In this document: in pieces, positions 8,306-17,690 of the stretch
Layout: the number at the start of each line of letters is the position of its first letter
Numbering within the stretch: position 1 is the stretch's first letter
Source of the DNA: Candidatus Cloacimonadota bacterium
GTDB lineage: Bacteria; Cloacimonadota; Cloacimonadia; Cloacimonadales; TCS61
NCBI GenBank assembly: GCA_021108315.1
Contig: JAIORE010000104.1
Coordinates: 1-33,422 of the forward strand
Reading direction: 5' to 3'
DNA length: 33,422 nucleotides
The notes under the pieces: generated by a model
Databases searched by the model: none
Told to the model about the DNA's origin: nothing
Seen by the model: the letters and a program-made list of their open reading frames with translations, nothing else
Program-made: the position numbers and the translations under genes

Positions 8306-8557
8306 TTAAAAATTTACAATATCAATTATACTTGGTAATAAACCTACAAAAGTTGTAATAAATAAAAAGAATATTACAATAGGTAATATCATCCATATTA
8401 AACTTGCTTTTGCCCAATTTGCCTTGCTGGGATGAGAAGAATCTCCAAAAGCCCAAATGATTAACATAATAAAATTTACCAAAGGAATTGCCATTATAAA
8501 AAATGTAATTATCCAATCAAATGTCGAAATATGTTCATTTTGTTGTTCGTTGTACAT
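8306..8557 (-). CDS. small membrane protein, function unknown
   Basis: Protein of 83 residues with two predicted membrane helices (about 16-36, FIMAIPLVNFIMLIIWAF, and 52-75, SLIWMILPIVIFFLF). They are joined by a polar loop, GDSSHPSKANWAKA. The IPLVNxxMLxxWAF...PSKANxAKA pattern is one I associate with short uncharacterised membrane proteins of Bacteroidota and relatives. The start is supported by TGAGGAAAAATTATG. It lies between the histidine kinase (53 nt upstream) and the M1 peptidase (39 nt downstream) on the same strand, so all three may share a transcript. No function can be assigned. Confidence 0.8.
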   Translation of the reverse strand: MYNEQQNEHISTFDWIITFFIMAIPLVNFIMLIIWAFGDSSHPSKANWAKASLIWMILPIVIFFLFITTFVGLLPSIIDIVNF

Positions 8558-8610
8558 AATTTTTCCTCAATCAATTTTTTTTATAATTATTTTGTTTCTT
8601 TTTAGCTGAA

Positions 8611-10959
8611 TCAAGCTTTATCTGGAGCTTCTGCCAAAGGAACTACAAAGGAAACTTTTGTGCCTTTCCCTAATTTGCTTTCCAGAAAAATCTCACCATC
8701 ATTTTTATTGACGAATTCTTTACATAAGAGTAATCCTAAACCTGTTCCCTGTTCATCTGCTGTTCCGTGAGTAGTTACATGTTCTTCCAAACGGAATAAT
8801 TTATCCATAGTTGATTTATCCATTCCCACGCCATTATCACTAATAGAAATTTCTACAGTATTCCGTTTTTGAACACCTTTCACTATAATTTTACCATTAT
8901 TATTAGTAAATTTGATAGCATTGTAAATAAGATTTTGCACTACAGAATTTATCATATTTTTATCTGCAAATATATACAAATATTCATCAATATCTGTTTC
9001 TAAAGTAATATCTTTTTGAGAAGCAACTGTTCTTAATAATCTTACATTATGAGCCAATAGCATGTAAATCGGAATCTTTTCGGGTTCATTTTTTATCCTA
9101 TTTGTTTGCACTCGAGACCATTGAAGCAGGTTTTGAAGTAAATTATTTAGATTATCAGCTGAGTTTTTCAATTCAAAAGCAATCTCTATAATCGCTTCTC
9201 TTTCCAGCTTTTTTATATGAGTAGTAAGCAAATTTGTACCGGAAAGTAAGGATGAAAAGCCGTTTTTAAGATCGTGAGCAATAATTGAAAAAAACTTATT
9301 TTTGGTTGCATTTAGATCTTGTAATTCCACTATCATTTTCTTCTGGCTATCATCCATTTTCTCAAGTTCAACATTTTGCGAGCGAATCTTTTCATTAGCT
9401 TCTGAAATATTTTTCAAATCTCTCTTTTTATTTCTATATTGATTATAGAAAACGAAAGCAAGTAGTATAGACATAGCAAATATCACGATAAAAAATAGCC
9501 GTTGGCTTAAGACCTTGTTCAATTTCATTTGTTTATTATTCAATTCTAATTGCGTATTAGTTATTTCGAGACGATCAATCTTCTTTTGAGTTTCTAATCT
9601 TTCAATTACCTTAATTTTTTCTTCTGTCTCCTTTTTAGCGACAATCAGTTGTTTCTCTTTCTTTGCCTTATCTTTTGCTAATTTTTTTTTGCTTTCTTCA
9701 AGTTTTACAATCTCTTTTTCTTTTTGCTTTGTATCATACTTTGTAGTCATTTCGATAATCTGTTCAGATTTTTTTTCATTAAATATTTCATCTTTCATCT
9801 TACTGATCTTTTTATGATACTCCAGAGCTTTTGTCGAATTATTTTGTTCAGTATAAAGTTTATAATATGTTTCATATATTTGTTTTAATAAGTTTTTTTC
9901 ATCTAAAACAAGGGCAATTTCTTCAGAATTGTTAAGGTTTGATAGTACTTTGTCATATTTTTTTTGCACCAAATAAACATTACTCATATTCAGATAAGAA
10001 GTAGCTAATCCAGTTTTATTGTTGATTTCGCAATCCAGATCCAAAGATTTCTGGTAATAATTTAATGCAGTTTCATCATCATGAATTTTGTGATAAGTTG
10101 TTCCAATATTCCTCAATGAATTTGAAATAGAGCGTTTATCACCAATTTTTTTCTTTATCTCCAGAGCTTCTAAATGATATTCAAGTGATTCTTTTATTTT
10201 CCCTTGATTGGTGTATAGATTTGCAATGTTATTCAGTGAAGAAGCAATTCCCTTATTATCTCTCTGTTTTCGTTTTAAGCCTAAAGATCTTTTATGAATC
10301 TCCAAGGCATTATCAATATCGTCTAATTCTTCATATATTATTCCGATATTATTGAGACACACAGCTACACCATTCAAGTCACCAAGGTCTTCTTTAAGTT
10401 GCATTGATTTAAAATAATTTGTTAAAGCTTCGTTATAATCTGATTTTCTATTATACACATTTCCAATATTATTATAAGATATGGACATTGAATTTTTATC
10501 ATCATTTGATTCTGCTGCAATTAAGGCATTTTGATGATACTTTAAGGCATTTTGGTAATCTCCTAACATTTCATAAGCAATCCCAACATTAGTAAGTGAA
10601 TTAGATAGATTTTTTTTACTTTTTAACTCTTCTACAATAGTGAGTGATCCCAAGAAATAATTCAGTGCTTTTTCGTAATCTCCAGAGAATTTTATACTTA
10701 ATATACCCAAAGTTCGTAAAGCCGTAGCTTCTATAGCTTTATTATTCTGCAATTCTGCTTCTTTTTGAGTTTTTTGAGCAAATTCAAGGCTTTTTTGGGG
10801 ATTAATTTTGAAGTAAAACTCGGTAATGTCATGCAATGCTGTTAATTTTTCATTTGGTTCTAAATTTTGCCATTGCATTTCTAGTTCTTTAATGTCTTTT
10901 GCAAAAATTGAATAAAAAAATAATAATAATAAAAAGAATACATTTTTTTTAATATTCAT
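8611..10959 (-). CDS. TPR-containing sensor histidine kinase
   Basis: Membrane sensor kinase of 782 residues. A signal sequence (1-20) leads to an external domain of about seven tetratricopeptide repeats (residues 78-345, recurring NNIGxxYxxxGDYxxAL). A charged coiled coil follows (395-485, EKEIVKLEESKKKLAKDKAKK), then one membrane helix (488-505). The cytoplasmic kinase has phospho-acceptor His562 in FFSIIAHDLKN, the N box QNLIYNAIKF, G1 DNGVGMD (708-714) and G2 GTGLGL (738-743). There is no receiver domain and no adjacent response regulator, so it is an orphan kinase in this window. The ligand is unknown; the TPR array suggests protein or peptide sensing. AAGGAGC lies 10 nt before the ATG. 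Confidence 0.93.
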   Translation of the reverse strand: MNIKKNVFFLLLLFFYSIFAKDIKELEMQWQNLEPNEKLTALHDITEFYFKINPQKSLEFAQKTQKEAELQNNKAIEATALRTLGILSIKFSGDYEKALNYFLGSLTIVEELKSKKNLSNSLTNVGIAYEMLGDYQNALKYHQNALIAAESNDDKNSMSISYNNIGNVYNRKSDYNEALTNYFKSMQLKEDLGDLNGVAVCLNNIGIIYEELDDIDNALEIHKRSLGLKRKQRDNKGIASSLNNIANLYTNQGKIKESLEYHLEALEIKKKIGDKRSISNSLRNIGTTYHKIHDDETALNYYQKSLDLDCEINNKTGLATSYLNMSNVYLVQKKYDKVLSNLNNSEEIALVLDEKNLLKQIYETYYKLYTEQNNSTKALEYHKKISKMKDEIFNEKKSEQIIEMTTKYDTKQKEKEIVKLEESKKKLAKDKAKKEKQLIVAKKETEEKIKVIERLETQKKIDRLEITNTQLELNNKQMKLNKVLSQRLFFIVIFAMSILLAFVFYNQYRNKKRDLKNISEANEKIRSQNVELEKMDDSQKKMIVELQDLNATKNKFFSIIAHDLKNGFSSLLSGTNLLTTHIKKLEREAIIEIAFELKNSADNLNNLLQNLLQWSRVQTNRIKNEPEKIPIYMLLAHNVRLLRTVASQKDITLETDIDEYLYIFADKNMINSVVQNLIYNAIKFTNNNGKIIVKGVQKRNTVEISISDNGVGMDKSTMDKLFRLEEHVTTHGTADEQGTGLGLLLCKEFVNKNDGEIFLESKLGKGTKVSFVVPLAEAPDKA

Positions 10960-11185
10960 TTTCCCATAGCTCCTTTTGAGAATTCAGAAAAAATATAATC
11001 TGAGTTTCTCTATCCCCATACTTAATTTGTAAAATGAACTAATATTGTCAAAAAGAAAATACAATTTCTGGTTTTGTATTGAAAGAAAGTTTATTTTTTA
11101 TAGTTCGGATTCACAGATAATCAAAGACATTTAAAAATGTAACAAAGGAAAAAATTAAATATTTATTTTCTTATTAGATTTTTAC

Positions 11186-11212
11186 TTGACACCATTTTCA
11201 CACATTTATTTT
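11186..11212 (+). promoter_or_regulatory. promoter of tRNA-Phe
   Basis: Consensus -35 TTGACA at 11186-11191, with a weak -10 such as TATTTT at 11207-11212 (15-bp spacing) in T-rich DNA. It lies just upstream of the mature tRNA start at 11227. The -35 is convincing, the -10 less so. Confidence 0.5.
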
Positions 11213-11226
11213 TTGTTTTTTCTCGT

Positions 11227-11302
11227 GGCGGGATAGCTCAGTTGGTAGAGCAGAGGCCTGAAAAGCCTTGTGTCCCCAGTTCAAGTCTGGGTCCTGCCAC
11301 CA
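11227..11302 (+). tRNA. tRNA-Phe (anticodon GAA)
   Basis: Complete 76-nt cloverleaf. The acceptor stem GGCGGGA/TCCTGCC includes one G-T pair. The D arm is GCTC-AGTTGGTA-GAGC. The anticodon stem GAGGC/GCCTT carries loop CTGAAAA, giving anticodon GAA for phenylalanine. The T arm is CCCAG-TTCAAGT-CTGGG. The 3' CCA is encoded, and a seven-T run follows directly (11303-11309). Confidence 0.97.
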
Positions 11303-11711
11303 TTTTTTTATGCTCAAAATATCTTTTCTTAGTTTTTACAAATCCTCAAAACAAATAAAAATTGATATTTTTAATTTCTTCTTTCCAAAGTTTTATTAAT
11401 ATTAAATACTGTATGTTAGCCCTTTAACAAAGCAAACTTACCAACAAGCTGTCATAAAAAAATAAAAAAAGGTCTCGCAAAGACGTAAAATATTCTTGTG
11501 ATTCTCTGTGAACATCTTAGTAGAATCAACCTACACAATAAAAATTTCCATCCAACTTTTTTTTCGTATTATTTCGTGTTAATTAGTGGTAAAATAACTT
11601 TTCGATTTACTCCGTTAGATAAAACCTGAAAAAGTATTCAGATTTATTTGCATTCTATCTTACGGGGTTAATCCGGATTAGAATAATAATTAGAGTATTT
11701 TTAAAGCAAAC
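11303..11711. other. intergenic region with repeat tracts
   Basis: No gene recognised. It contains repeat-like tracts: GGTCTCGCAAAGACG followed by ATTCTCTGTGAACAT (11471-11514), and TTTCGTGTTAATTAGTGGT (11572-11590), whose reverse complement recurs at 31768. A perfect 12-bp palindrome TAATCCGGATTA lies at 11669-11680, about 30 nt upstream of the SRP RNA -35 box. Confidence 0.5.
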
Positions 11712-11746
11712 TTGACATATTTCCACTCAAAAAAAATTTAGATTTT
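11712..11746 (+). promoter_or_regulatory. promoter of SRP RNA
   Basis: Consensus -35 TTGACA at 11712-11717, followed by an AT-rich stretch. The -10 is unclear: TAGATT at 11739-11744 has the best sequence but a long 21-bp gap. Transcription should begin near 11747. Confidence 0.45.
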
Positions 11747-11970
11747 GTGTGCTAGGTGGGGAATTAGCGGAGCCCTGTAACTCGCAACCCGCTCCAGCGA
11801 GGCTGAATTCCTGCACGAGAATGCTGATTTTCTTTTTTTGAACTGAAAAGTAGTATTGATAATCAAGCCCTACGCAATTGTAAACTGTGAACCTTGTCAG
11901 ATTCGGAAGGAAGCAGCAATAAGCAGAATTTACGATGTGCCGCAGGTCAACTTGGTTTGAGCTAACTATC
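11747..11970 (+). ncRNA. ffs: signal recognition particle RNA, large bacterial form
   Basis: RNA scaffold of the signal recognition particle. The Ffh-binding apical region is GTCAGATTCGGAAGGAAGC (from 11896), with the GGAA tetraloop and the asymmetric AGCAGC side. The 5' part, TGCTAGGTGGGGAATTAGCG...AGCCCTGTAACTCGCAA..CGCTCCAGCGAGGCTGAATTCCTGC, is the Alu-domain signature of long-form bacterial SRP RNA, absent from the ~110-nt proteobacterial 4.5S RNA. Pairings such as ATTGTAAA/TTTACGAT and TCAAGCC/GGTTTGA support the long helix. Ends are estimated to within about 10 nt. It lies between tRNA-Phe and hisS on the same strand. Confidence 0.92.
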
Positions 11971-11999
11971 ATTAAATATTAGAAATAGGTATCGAATGC

Positions 12000-12021
12000 A
12001 GGTGCACACCTTTATTTTTTA
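12000..12021 (+). terminator. possible terminator of SRP RNA
   Basis: Short hairpin AGGT-GCAC-ACCT (12000-12011) followed by TTATTTTTT. The stem is short, so this is a weak call. It lies 30 nt past the estimated RNA end and just before hisS. Confidence 0.35.
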
Positions 12022-12053
12022 CATTCCAAATAATTCAAATTGAGAGAGGAACA

Positions 12054-13322
12054 ATGACACCAAAGTATAAATTACCGAGAGGAACATTTGATATATTACC
12101 GGATCAAAGCAAAAAATGGCAATTCATAAGAGATAAATTTCAACAAATTTGCGAAAGATACGCTTATTTTGAGATCCAAACACCAATTTTTGAACAAGCT
12201 GATCTATTTGAAAGAAGTATAGGTGATACATCTGATATAATTGAAAAAGAGATGTATAAATTCAAAGATAAAAAAGGTAGGATTTATGCTTTAAGACCAG
12301 AAGGAACAGCTCCTGTAGTACGATCTGTAGTTGCAAATAATTTAGTTCAACCTCAAAATCCGATAAAAATACATTATATGGGACCCATGTTCCGATATGA
12401 TCGTCCCCAGAAAGGTCGCTACCGTCAATTTCATCAATATGGTATTGAATTTATTGGTAGTGATGATCCCTATATTGATGCAGAAGTTATCGCTTTGGGT
12501 GATACATTTCTCAAAGAGCTAGGTTTGAAAAACTATACTCTTGAAATCAATAGCATTGGTTGCCCTGATTGCTCAGGTGATTTTGAGAAAGCACTAAAAG
12601 AATACTATGAACCGTATAAAGATTCTCTATGTAATGATTGCCAAATACGATTAGATAAAAATCCGAAACGTTTATTAGACTGTAAAGTTCAAGAGTGTAA
12701 GAAAATATCAGAAAATGTACCCTCTATTTTAGATTATTTAGATGATAAGTGTAGAATTCATTATGATTCAGTAAAAAAATATCTAAAAGATCTCGAAATT
12801 CCTTTTATCATAAATCCCAGAATTGTAAGAGGATTGGATTATTATTCTCAAACAGCATTTGAATTTGTTGATACTAATTTAGGTGCACAAAGTACTTTGA
12901 TTGGTGGTGGAAGATATAATGGATTGATGGCTCAACTTGGGGGAAAAGATTATCCAGGTATTGGCTTTGCCGGTGGCTTTGAAAGGTTACTCCTTTCTTT
13001 GGAAGTAGAAAAAATTTCTTTTGGAGAATCACCTTCTCCAACTGCTTTTTTTGTTTTTCTTGGTAAAAAAGCGAAAAAAGAAGGAATAAAATTGATTCAA
13101 CAACTTCGAAGATATGGTATTTCTTGTGATTTTGCACTGCAAAAAGAATCTATGAAAGCCCAAATGAAAGCCGCTGATAAATGCAAAGCAAAATTTGCAT
13201 TGATACTAGGTGATAATGAATTGGAAAATAATGAGATAGTTGTAAAAGATCTTGCTCTTGGTTCACAACAAAAGATAGGATTAGCTAATATTATTGATTT
13301 TTTTAATAAAAAAAAGTCTTAA
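12054..13322 (+). CDS. hisS: histidyl-tRNA synthetase
   Basis: Class II aminoacyl-tRNA synthetase of 422 residues, the usual length, charging tRNA-His. The N-terminus is the family signature PRGTFDILP. Motif 2 is MFRYDRPQKGRYRQFHQYGIE; the histidine-binding region includes RPEGTAPVVRSV and RGLDYYSQTAFEF; motif 3 is GIGFAGGFERLLL. The C-terminal anticodon-binding domain starts near residue 325 and carries the LRRYGISCD region. GAGAGGAAC lies just before the ATG. It follows the SRP RNA and has its own terminator at 13331. Confidence 0.97.
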   Translation: MTPKYKLPRGTFDILPDQSKKWQFIRDKFQQICERYAYFEIQTPIFEQADLFERSIGDTSDIIEKEMYKFKDKKGRIYALRPEGTAPVVRSVVANNLVQPQNPIKIHYMGPMFRYDRPQKGRYRQFHQYGIEFIGSDDPYIDAEVIALGDTFLKELGLKNYTLEINSIGCPDCSGDFEKALKEYYEPYKDSLCNDCQIRLDKNPKRLLDCKVQECKKISENVPSILDYLDDKCRIHYDSVKKYLKDLEIPFIINPRIVRGLDYYSQTAFEFVDTNLGAQSTLIGGGRYNGLMAQLGGKDYPGIGFAGGFERLLLSLEVEKISFGESPSPTAFFVFLGKKAKKEGIKLIQQLRRYGISCDFALQKESMKAQMKAADKCKAKFALILGDNELENNEIVVKDLALGSQQKIGLANIIDFFNKKKS

Positions 13323-13330
13323 AATAAAAA

Positions 13331-13374
13331 AAATCCCGAGTCGGATTTTAAAAAAACTGACTCGGGATTTTAAA
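13331..13374. terminator. bidirectional terminator between hisS and C10 peptidase gene
   Basis: Perfect 12-bp inverted repeat AAATCCCGAGTC (13331-13342) / GACTCGGGATTT (13359-13370) with a 16-nt loop. It has a T-run on the plus side and an A-run (13325-13333, T on the minus strand) on the other. It sits between two convergent genes and serves both. Confidence 0.9.
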
Positions 13375-13382
13375 ATATGTCA

Positions 13383-16052
13383 CTATTTAATAAGAACCAT
13401 TTTGTTAATATCCCTATAATTACCATTTTTTAATCTATACAGGAAAATACCACTGGAAACGGGTTTTCCATTGTTGTCTGTTCCATTCCAAACAATTTCA
13501 TTTATTCCTAATTTCAAATTTCTAATTTCAAATTCTTTTATCTGTTGTCCTTTTTGATTATATATTGTAAGTTCTGTTATCTCTTCTTCTGTAATAGGAA
13601 GTGAAAAAGAGATTGTAGTAGAAGGATTGAAAGGATTGGGATAGTTTTTCAAAAAGAAATTATCTACTGGATTTAAAATTGGTTCATCTGCTCCAGTTGA
13701 TGTTAATAAAAAATCTATTCCATTTATAGTTTCACCTGAAATAATAGCCACATCTTCATTGGAAGTAGCTTCATAATTATTCAAAAAAGCAGATATTGTG
13801 TATGAATCGGCTTTGAGATCAAAAGTATAATCACCATTTTCGGTTGGATGAGAGACATAGTTCCCTGCTTTGATAGCTGTTTGTAAAATATTTCCTTCCC
13901 CTCCGGACAATTGAATATTTCCAGAGATTGTTCCAAAATCCTGTGAAATGAAAATCGCTTCAATACAAAAGTTGTAATCATTGATTACTGCCGGTAATTC
14001 AGTCCATCCTGTCATTCTGATGAAAGCCCCTTTCCCAGCTACACGTGGCCCATCATCATGATAAGCAAAATCACCATTTAAAGAATGAATTTTGTATCCA
14101 ACATAATATGAATTTTCAGGGAAACAAAGATTAAAAAAGCTTGCTGTTTCTTCTATCCAATCACCTTTCTGAAAATCAGTTACCTCTTTTTCCCAGAGAA
14201 GATCTCCTTCATTCCAGATCTGAACAAAAAGCTCACCTTGATCAGGTTCTATCGGGGCAATAAAACGAACTCTCGCCAAACAATCATCAGCTAAACCACT
14301 GAAATCTTCTTCAGTAAGCTTGATAGCACAGCTCATTGTATAATTTGGTAATAAACTGTAAATATCGGTCGGAGTATTCGCAAATGAAAAAGCAATGTCA
14401 CCTTGATATTCTATTAAATCAAAATTGATTACTTGGTTATCTGCAGTAATTTCAACCTCTTTTGATTCAAAATAATTCTCACTTAGACTGGCAGTCGCTA
14501 TATAATTCCCGGGAAATACTTCAGCAATAGAAAAATTACCGTTCTCATCTGCAATTCCTGAAAACTTAATTTCACCATCCTGATATAAATTGATATAAGT
14601 ATTTTCTACAGCAACCGGAGCAAAAACAGAACCGGTTACAGCATCAAAAGTTCCTAAGTTAAACTGGATAAACGGATTGGTACTGGTAATTACAACTTCA
14701 TGAGAATCATAATAAAAGCGATCGTTCAAAATTGCAGTAGCTGTATAGATTCCAGCCCAAACAGCCGGAATATCAAAAGTGCCATTTGAATCTACAACAT
14801 AACTCTCATAAAAATTGTCTCCCTCTAGAGTGATATAAGTATCAATCGGGGAAACACCCGGAGTAACAACTAAACCACTGACTTCCAAAGGAATAGCACC
14901 ACCCTCTATGTTCATTACTGCACCACTAACAATTGAATAATCATTTGGCATTCCAGCAGGTAAAAGATACCAACATGAGCTATTTGATGTTCCCCAACCA
15001 AAATTCAAATGATAATAATCATCAGTATTGTATCCATCGCAAATTATAGCATGTCCATTATTCCAGCCGGAAGTATAAATTGACATTTCCGCCGGTTTCA
15101 TAGATTTCATATTATCCTTCATAGTATTATAAAAGGAAGCACCATTATTATCATAATGATATGCGGAACTAAAATCGAATTTATTCAAAAGAGCCGAAGC
15201 AACTCGTGATGTTTGTGTTCCTGATCCTTCTGAAGAATAACTCATATCAACAGAAACTCCACATGCAAAAGAGAGAGCACCTTTGTTTGATGATGTTAGA
15301 GGTTGAGAGTTGTTATAATTGGCAATTACATCATCCAAAAGAATATTTAATTCTGGAAATGAAGGAAAATCATGTTCAATATGATCATTATCAATGTAAA
15401 TGTAAGGATAGTAATAACCTGAGTAGTAGTCATCACTATTATTGAATGAAACGTTTCCGACATATTTATGAAAATCCACGATCATTGCCATAGCAGTAGC
15501 AACACATCCAACTACTGAACGTGCTCCACTATTATCCAAAGGACAATATTGACTATAAACTCCTGACTGATTCCAAGTAGTTTCTACCCATCCACTAGTA
15601 TAAGTTGTCCCGTCAGGTGGCCATTGTTGGAAATCTCGTTCTTGTATATTTCCTGAAAGATATTTATTCCATAATTGATTATTATCTTCAACATCGGAAT
15701 TCGATATTTGATAATAACTTTGGCGATTATTAATATCTTCTATGAAAATATCAAAAAATGGGTTAATCTCTCTTTCTGATTCCGGTAAATTGTTAAAAAA
15801 AGAATACGCAATTACAGGTTGTAGATCATCATCTGTAGTAACCAAAACAAAACCAATTGGATCGAGATTAAAAACATAAGCAGTTGTATAGTTTTCAGAA
15901 ATGATTGGATATGAATCCAAAACCTGAGCTTCATTAGATTTTGACTCGATAAAATTTTTGGCAACAATTGAAATATTACTAAAAGATTGAATTTCAGCAA
16001 AAGCTGAAAGGTAAACAATAACAATAATACATAAAATTATTAATTTTTTCAT
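13383..16052 (-). CDS. secreted C10-family (streptopain-like) cysteine peptidase with sorting domain
   Basis: Exported cysteine peptidase of 889 residues. It has a signal peptide, then a propeptide-like region (about 25-115, GFVLVTTDDDLQPVIAYSF). The C10 catalytic domain has Cys183 in VGCVATAMAMI and His334 in NNGHAIICDGYN, followed by HLNFGWG. Two carboxypeptidase-regulatory-like Ig modules (about 390-555), a jelly-roll-like region and a third such module lead to the C-terminal sorting domain YPNPFNPSTTISFSL ... SSGIFLYRL. It probably degrades protein outside the cell. The ATG at 16052 is chosen because the frame upstream consists of the GGAGGA ribosome binding site. A 14-bp-period repeat (13508-13534) encodes part of the sorting domain. 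Confidence 0.93.
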   Translation of the reverse strand: MKKLIILCIIVIVYLSAFAEIQSFSNISIVAKNFIESKSNEAQVLDSYPIISENYTTAYVFNLDPIGFVLVTTDDDLQPVIAYSFFNNLPESEREINPFFDIFIEDINNRQSYYQISNSDVEDNNQLWNKYLSGNIQERDFQQWPPDGTTYTSGWVETTWNQSGVYSQYCPLDNSGARSVVGCVATAMAMIVDFHKYVGNVSFNNSDDYYSGYYYPYIYIDNDHIEHDFPSFPELNILLDDVIANYNNSQPLTSSNKGALSFACGVSVDMSYSSEGSGTQTSRVASALLNKFDFSSAYHYDNNGASFYNTMKDNMKSMKPAEMSIYTSGWNNGHAIICDGYNTDDYYHLNFGWGTSNSSCWYLLPAGMPNDYSIVSGAVMNIEGGAIPLEVSGLVVTPGVSPIDTYITLEGDNFYESYVVDSNGTFDIPAVWAGIYTATAILNDRFYYDSHEVVITSTNPFIQFNLGTFDAVTGSVFAPVAVENTYINLYQDGEIKFSGIADENGNFSIAEVFPGNYIATASLSENYFESKEVEITADNQVINFDLIEYQGDIAFSFANTPTDIYSLLPNYTMSCAIKLTEEDFSGLADDCLARVRFIAPIEPDQGELFVQIWNEGDLLWEKEVTDFQKGDWIEETASFFNLCFPENSYYVGYKIHSLNGDFAYHDDGPRVAGKGAFIRMTGWTELPAVINDYNFCIEAIFISQDFGTISGNIQLSGGEGNILQTAIKAGNYVSHPTENGDYTFDLKADSYTISAFLNNYEATSNEDVAIISGETINGIDFLLTSTGADEPILNPVDNFFLKNYPNPFNPSTTISFSLPITEEEITELTIYNQKGQQIKEFEIRNLKLGINEIVWNGTDNNGKPVSSGIFLYRLKNGNYRDINKMVLIK

Positions 16053-16277
16053 GATTTTTTCCTCCAAATGTTTTTATATGCAATTTTCATTCTAAGCTGA
16101 AATATATTTTAAGAAAGTTGAAAGATAGGAAAAAGGGAAAAAGATTTGATATCTTATGAGTATTTCATTTTTTTTATTTTTCAAAATAATACACTTACTA
16201 TAAATCCTAATTTTTTCCGTTTTGCAAGCAATGATTTTTAATTAATTTCACTCTTTTAAGCGGATTTAACAATATAA

Positions 16278-17654
16278 TCACTCACTATTCTTAACAATTT
16301 TCATCTTATATTTTTGTAATCTTCGTTTAAGAGCATCACGAGAAATACCTAATAATACAGATGCTTTATTTTGATTAAAACTTGTTTTTTTCAAAGCTAT
16401 TTTTATCAATTTTATCTCATTCTCATCCAAATTCAAATTTACAGATTTATGCTGATTTTTATCATTAACAGAAATCAAAAAATCATTTTCCCATAAAACA
16501 TCATCTTTGGAAAGAATCAAAGCTCTTTCCACCATATTTTTTAATTCACGAACATTGCCAGGGAAATGATATTTCATCAATTTTTTGATAACACTTTTAT
16601 CAATTTCAGGAGTAATCTTATTTTTCCTCATTGAGATATTTTTTACAAAATGCTTGATGAGAACTTCGATATCTTCGGGATGTTCCCTTAAAGGTGGAAT
16701 ATTTATAATAATCGTATTGATTCTGTGAAAAAGATCAATTCTGAACTTATTTTCATTTATCAATTCATCAATATTTTTATTGGTAGCGGAGATTAGCCTG
16801 TTATCTACTTTTATCTCTTTGACATCACCAACTTTTTTGATCTTATGATCTTCGAGAACACGTAACAATTTTGCTTGAAGAGTTAAAGGCATATCCGCAA
16901 TTTCATCTAAAAAAAGAGTTCCCATATTGGCTAATTCCATATAACCTTTTTTATTTTCCGTTGCTCCTGTAAAAGCACCTTTGATGTGACCAAAAAATTC
17001 ACTTTCCAGCAATGTTTCTGGTATTGCAGCACTGTTTACGGGGAAAAAAGGCATTTTACTTCGTGCTCCACTGTAATGGATAATTCGAGCAATAATTTCC
17101 TTACCTGTTCCATTTTCTCCGGTTATCAAAACATTTACATCTTTATCAGCAGCAGCTGTGAGAGCTAGATCCAATACATTTCTGATAGCACTACTGATTC
17201 CTATAAAATTTTTCTCAATTTTTGATTCCAATTCCTGAGAAATAAGAGAAATTTGATCATTAGAATTTTTTAACTGATTCTGTAATGAGATATATTTTCC
17301 AGTGCGTTCTATAGCGAGCTGTACATCCATAAATCGAAATGGTTTTCTGATAAAATCTACAGCTCCAAGTCGAATCGCTTCGATCACTGTATCCACATCT
17401 CCATGTCCACTGATCATAATAACTTCAGTTTGAGGAAATTTCTTTTTAATATTTTTCAAAACTTCCAGTCCATTCATCCCCGGCATTAGTATATCAGAGA
17501 TTAAAATATCAATTTCTGTATCATTCATGATATTGAAAGCTTCTTCGGGAGAATTTGCACAATGAGCATTAAATTCTTTTTTTATTAAATAGTTCTTAAT
17601 TTTTTCGGTTATTTTTTTCTCATCGTCAAGAACCAAAATATTTAGATTTGGCAT
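16278..17654 (-). CDS. NtrC-family sigma-54-dependent response regulator
   Basis: Transcription activator of 458 residues. The receiver domain (1-120) has acidic residues DDE at 10-12, phospho-acceptor Asp54 (ISDILMPGM) and Lys104 (FIRKPF). The AAA+ domain has Walker A GENGTGKE (179-186), the sigma-54 contact loop GAFTGA (226-231) and Walker B TLFLDEIAD. The C-terminal Fis-type helix-turn-helix reads NKASVLLGISRDALKRRL. It would activate RpoN promoters when phosphorylated. AAGGAG precedes the ATG. No partner kinase is adjacent; the TPR kinase at 8611 is the only kinase in view. Palindrome TTGAATATTCAA (17680-17691) lies just upstream. I found no convincing -24/-12 promoter in the window. Confidence 0.95.
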   Translation of the reverse strand: MPNLNILVLDDEKKITEKIKNYLIKKEFNAHCANSPEEAFNIMNDTEIDILISDILMPGMNGLEVLKNIKKKFPQTEVIMISGHGDVDTVIEAIRLGAVDFIRKPFRFMDVQLAIERTGKYISLQNQLKNSNDQISLISQELESKIEKNFIGISSAIRNVLDLALTAAADKDVNVLITGENGTGKEIIARIIHYSGARSKMPFFPVNSAAIPETLLESEFFGHIKGAFTGATENKKGYMELANMGTLFLDEIADMPLTLQAKLLRVLEDHKIKKVGDVKEIKVDNRLISATNKNIDELINENKFRIDLFHRINTIIINIPPLREHPEDIEVLIKHFVKNISMRKNKITPEIDKSVIKKLMKYHFPGNVRELKNMVERALILSKDDVLWENDFLISVNDKNQHKSVNLNLDENEIKLIKIALKKTSFNQNKASVLLGISRDALKRRLQKYKMKIVKNSE

Positions 17655-17690
17655 GAAAACTCCTTTTTGAAATTGAATATTGAATATTCA

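Noticed and set aside
11727..11972. 81-codon open frame on the minus strand
   Set aside because: It is antisense to the SRP RNA; the conserved RNA signature on the plus strand explains the sequence.
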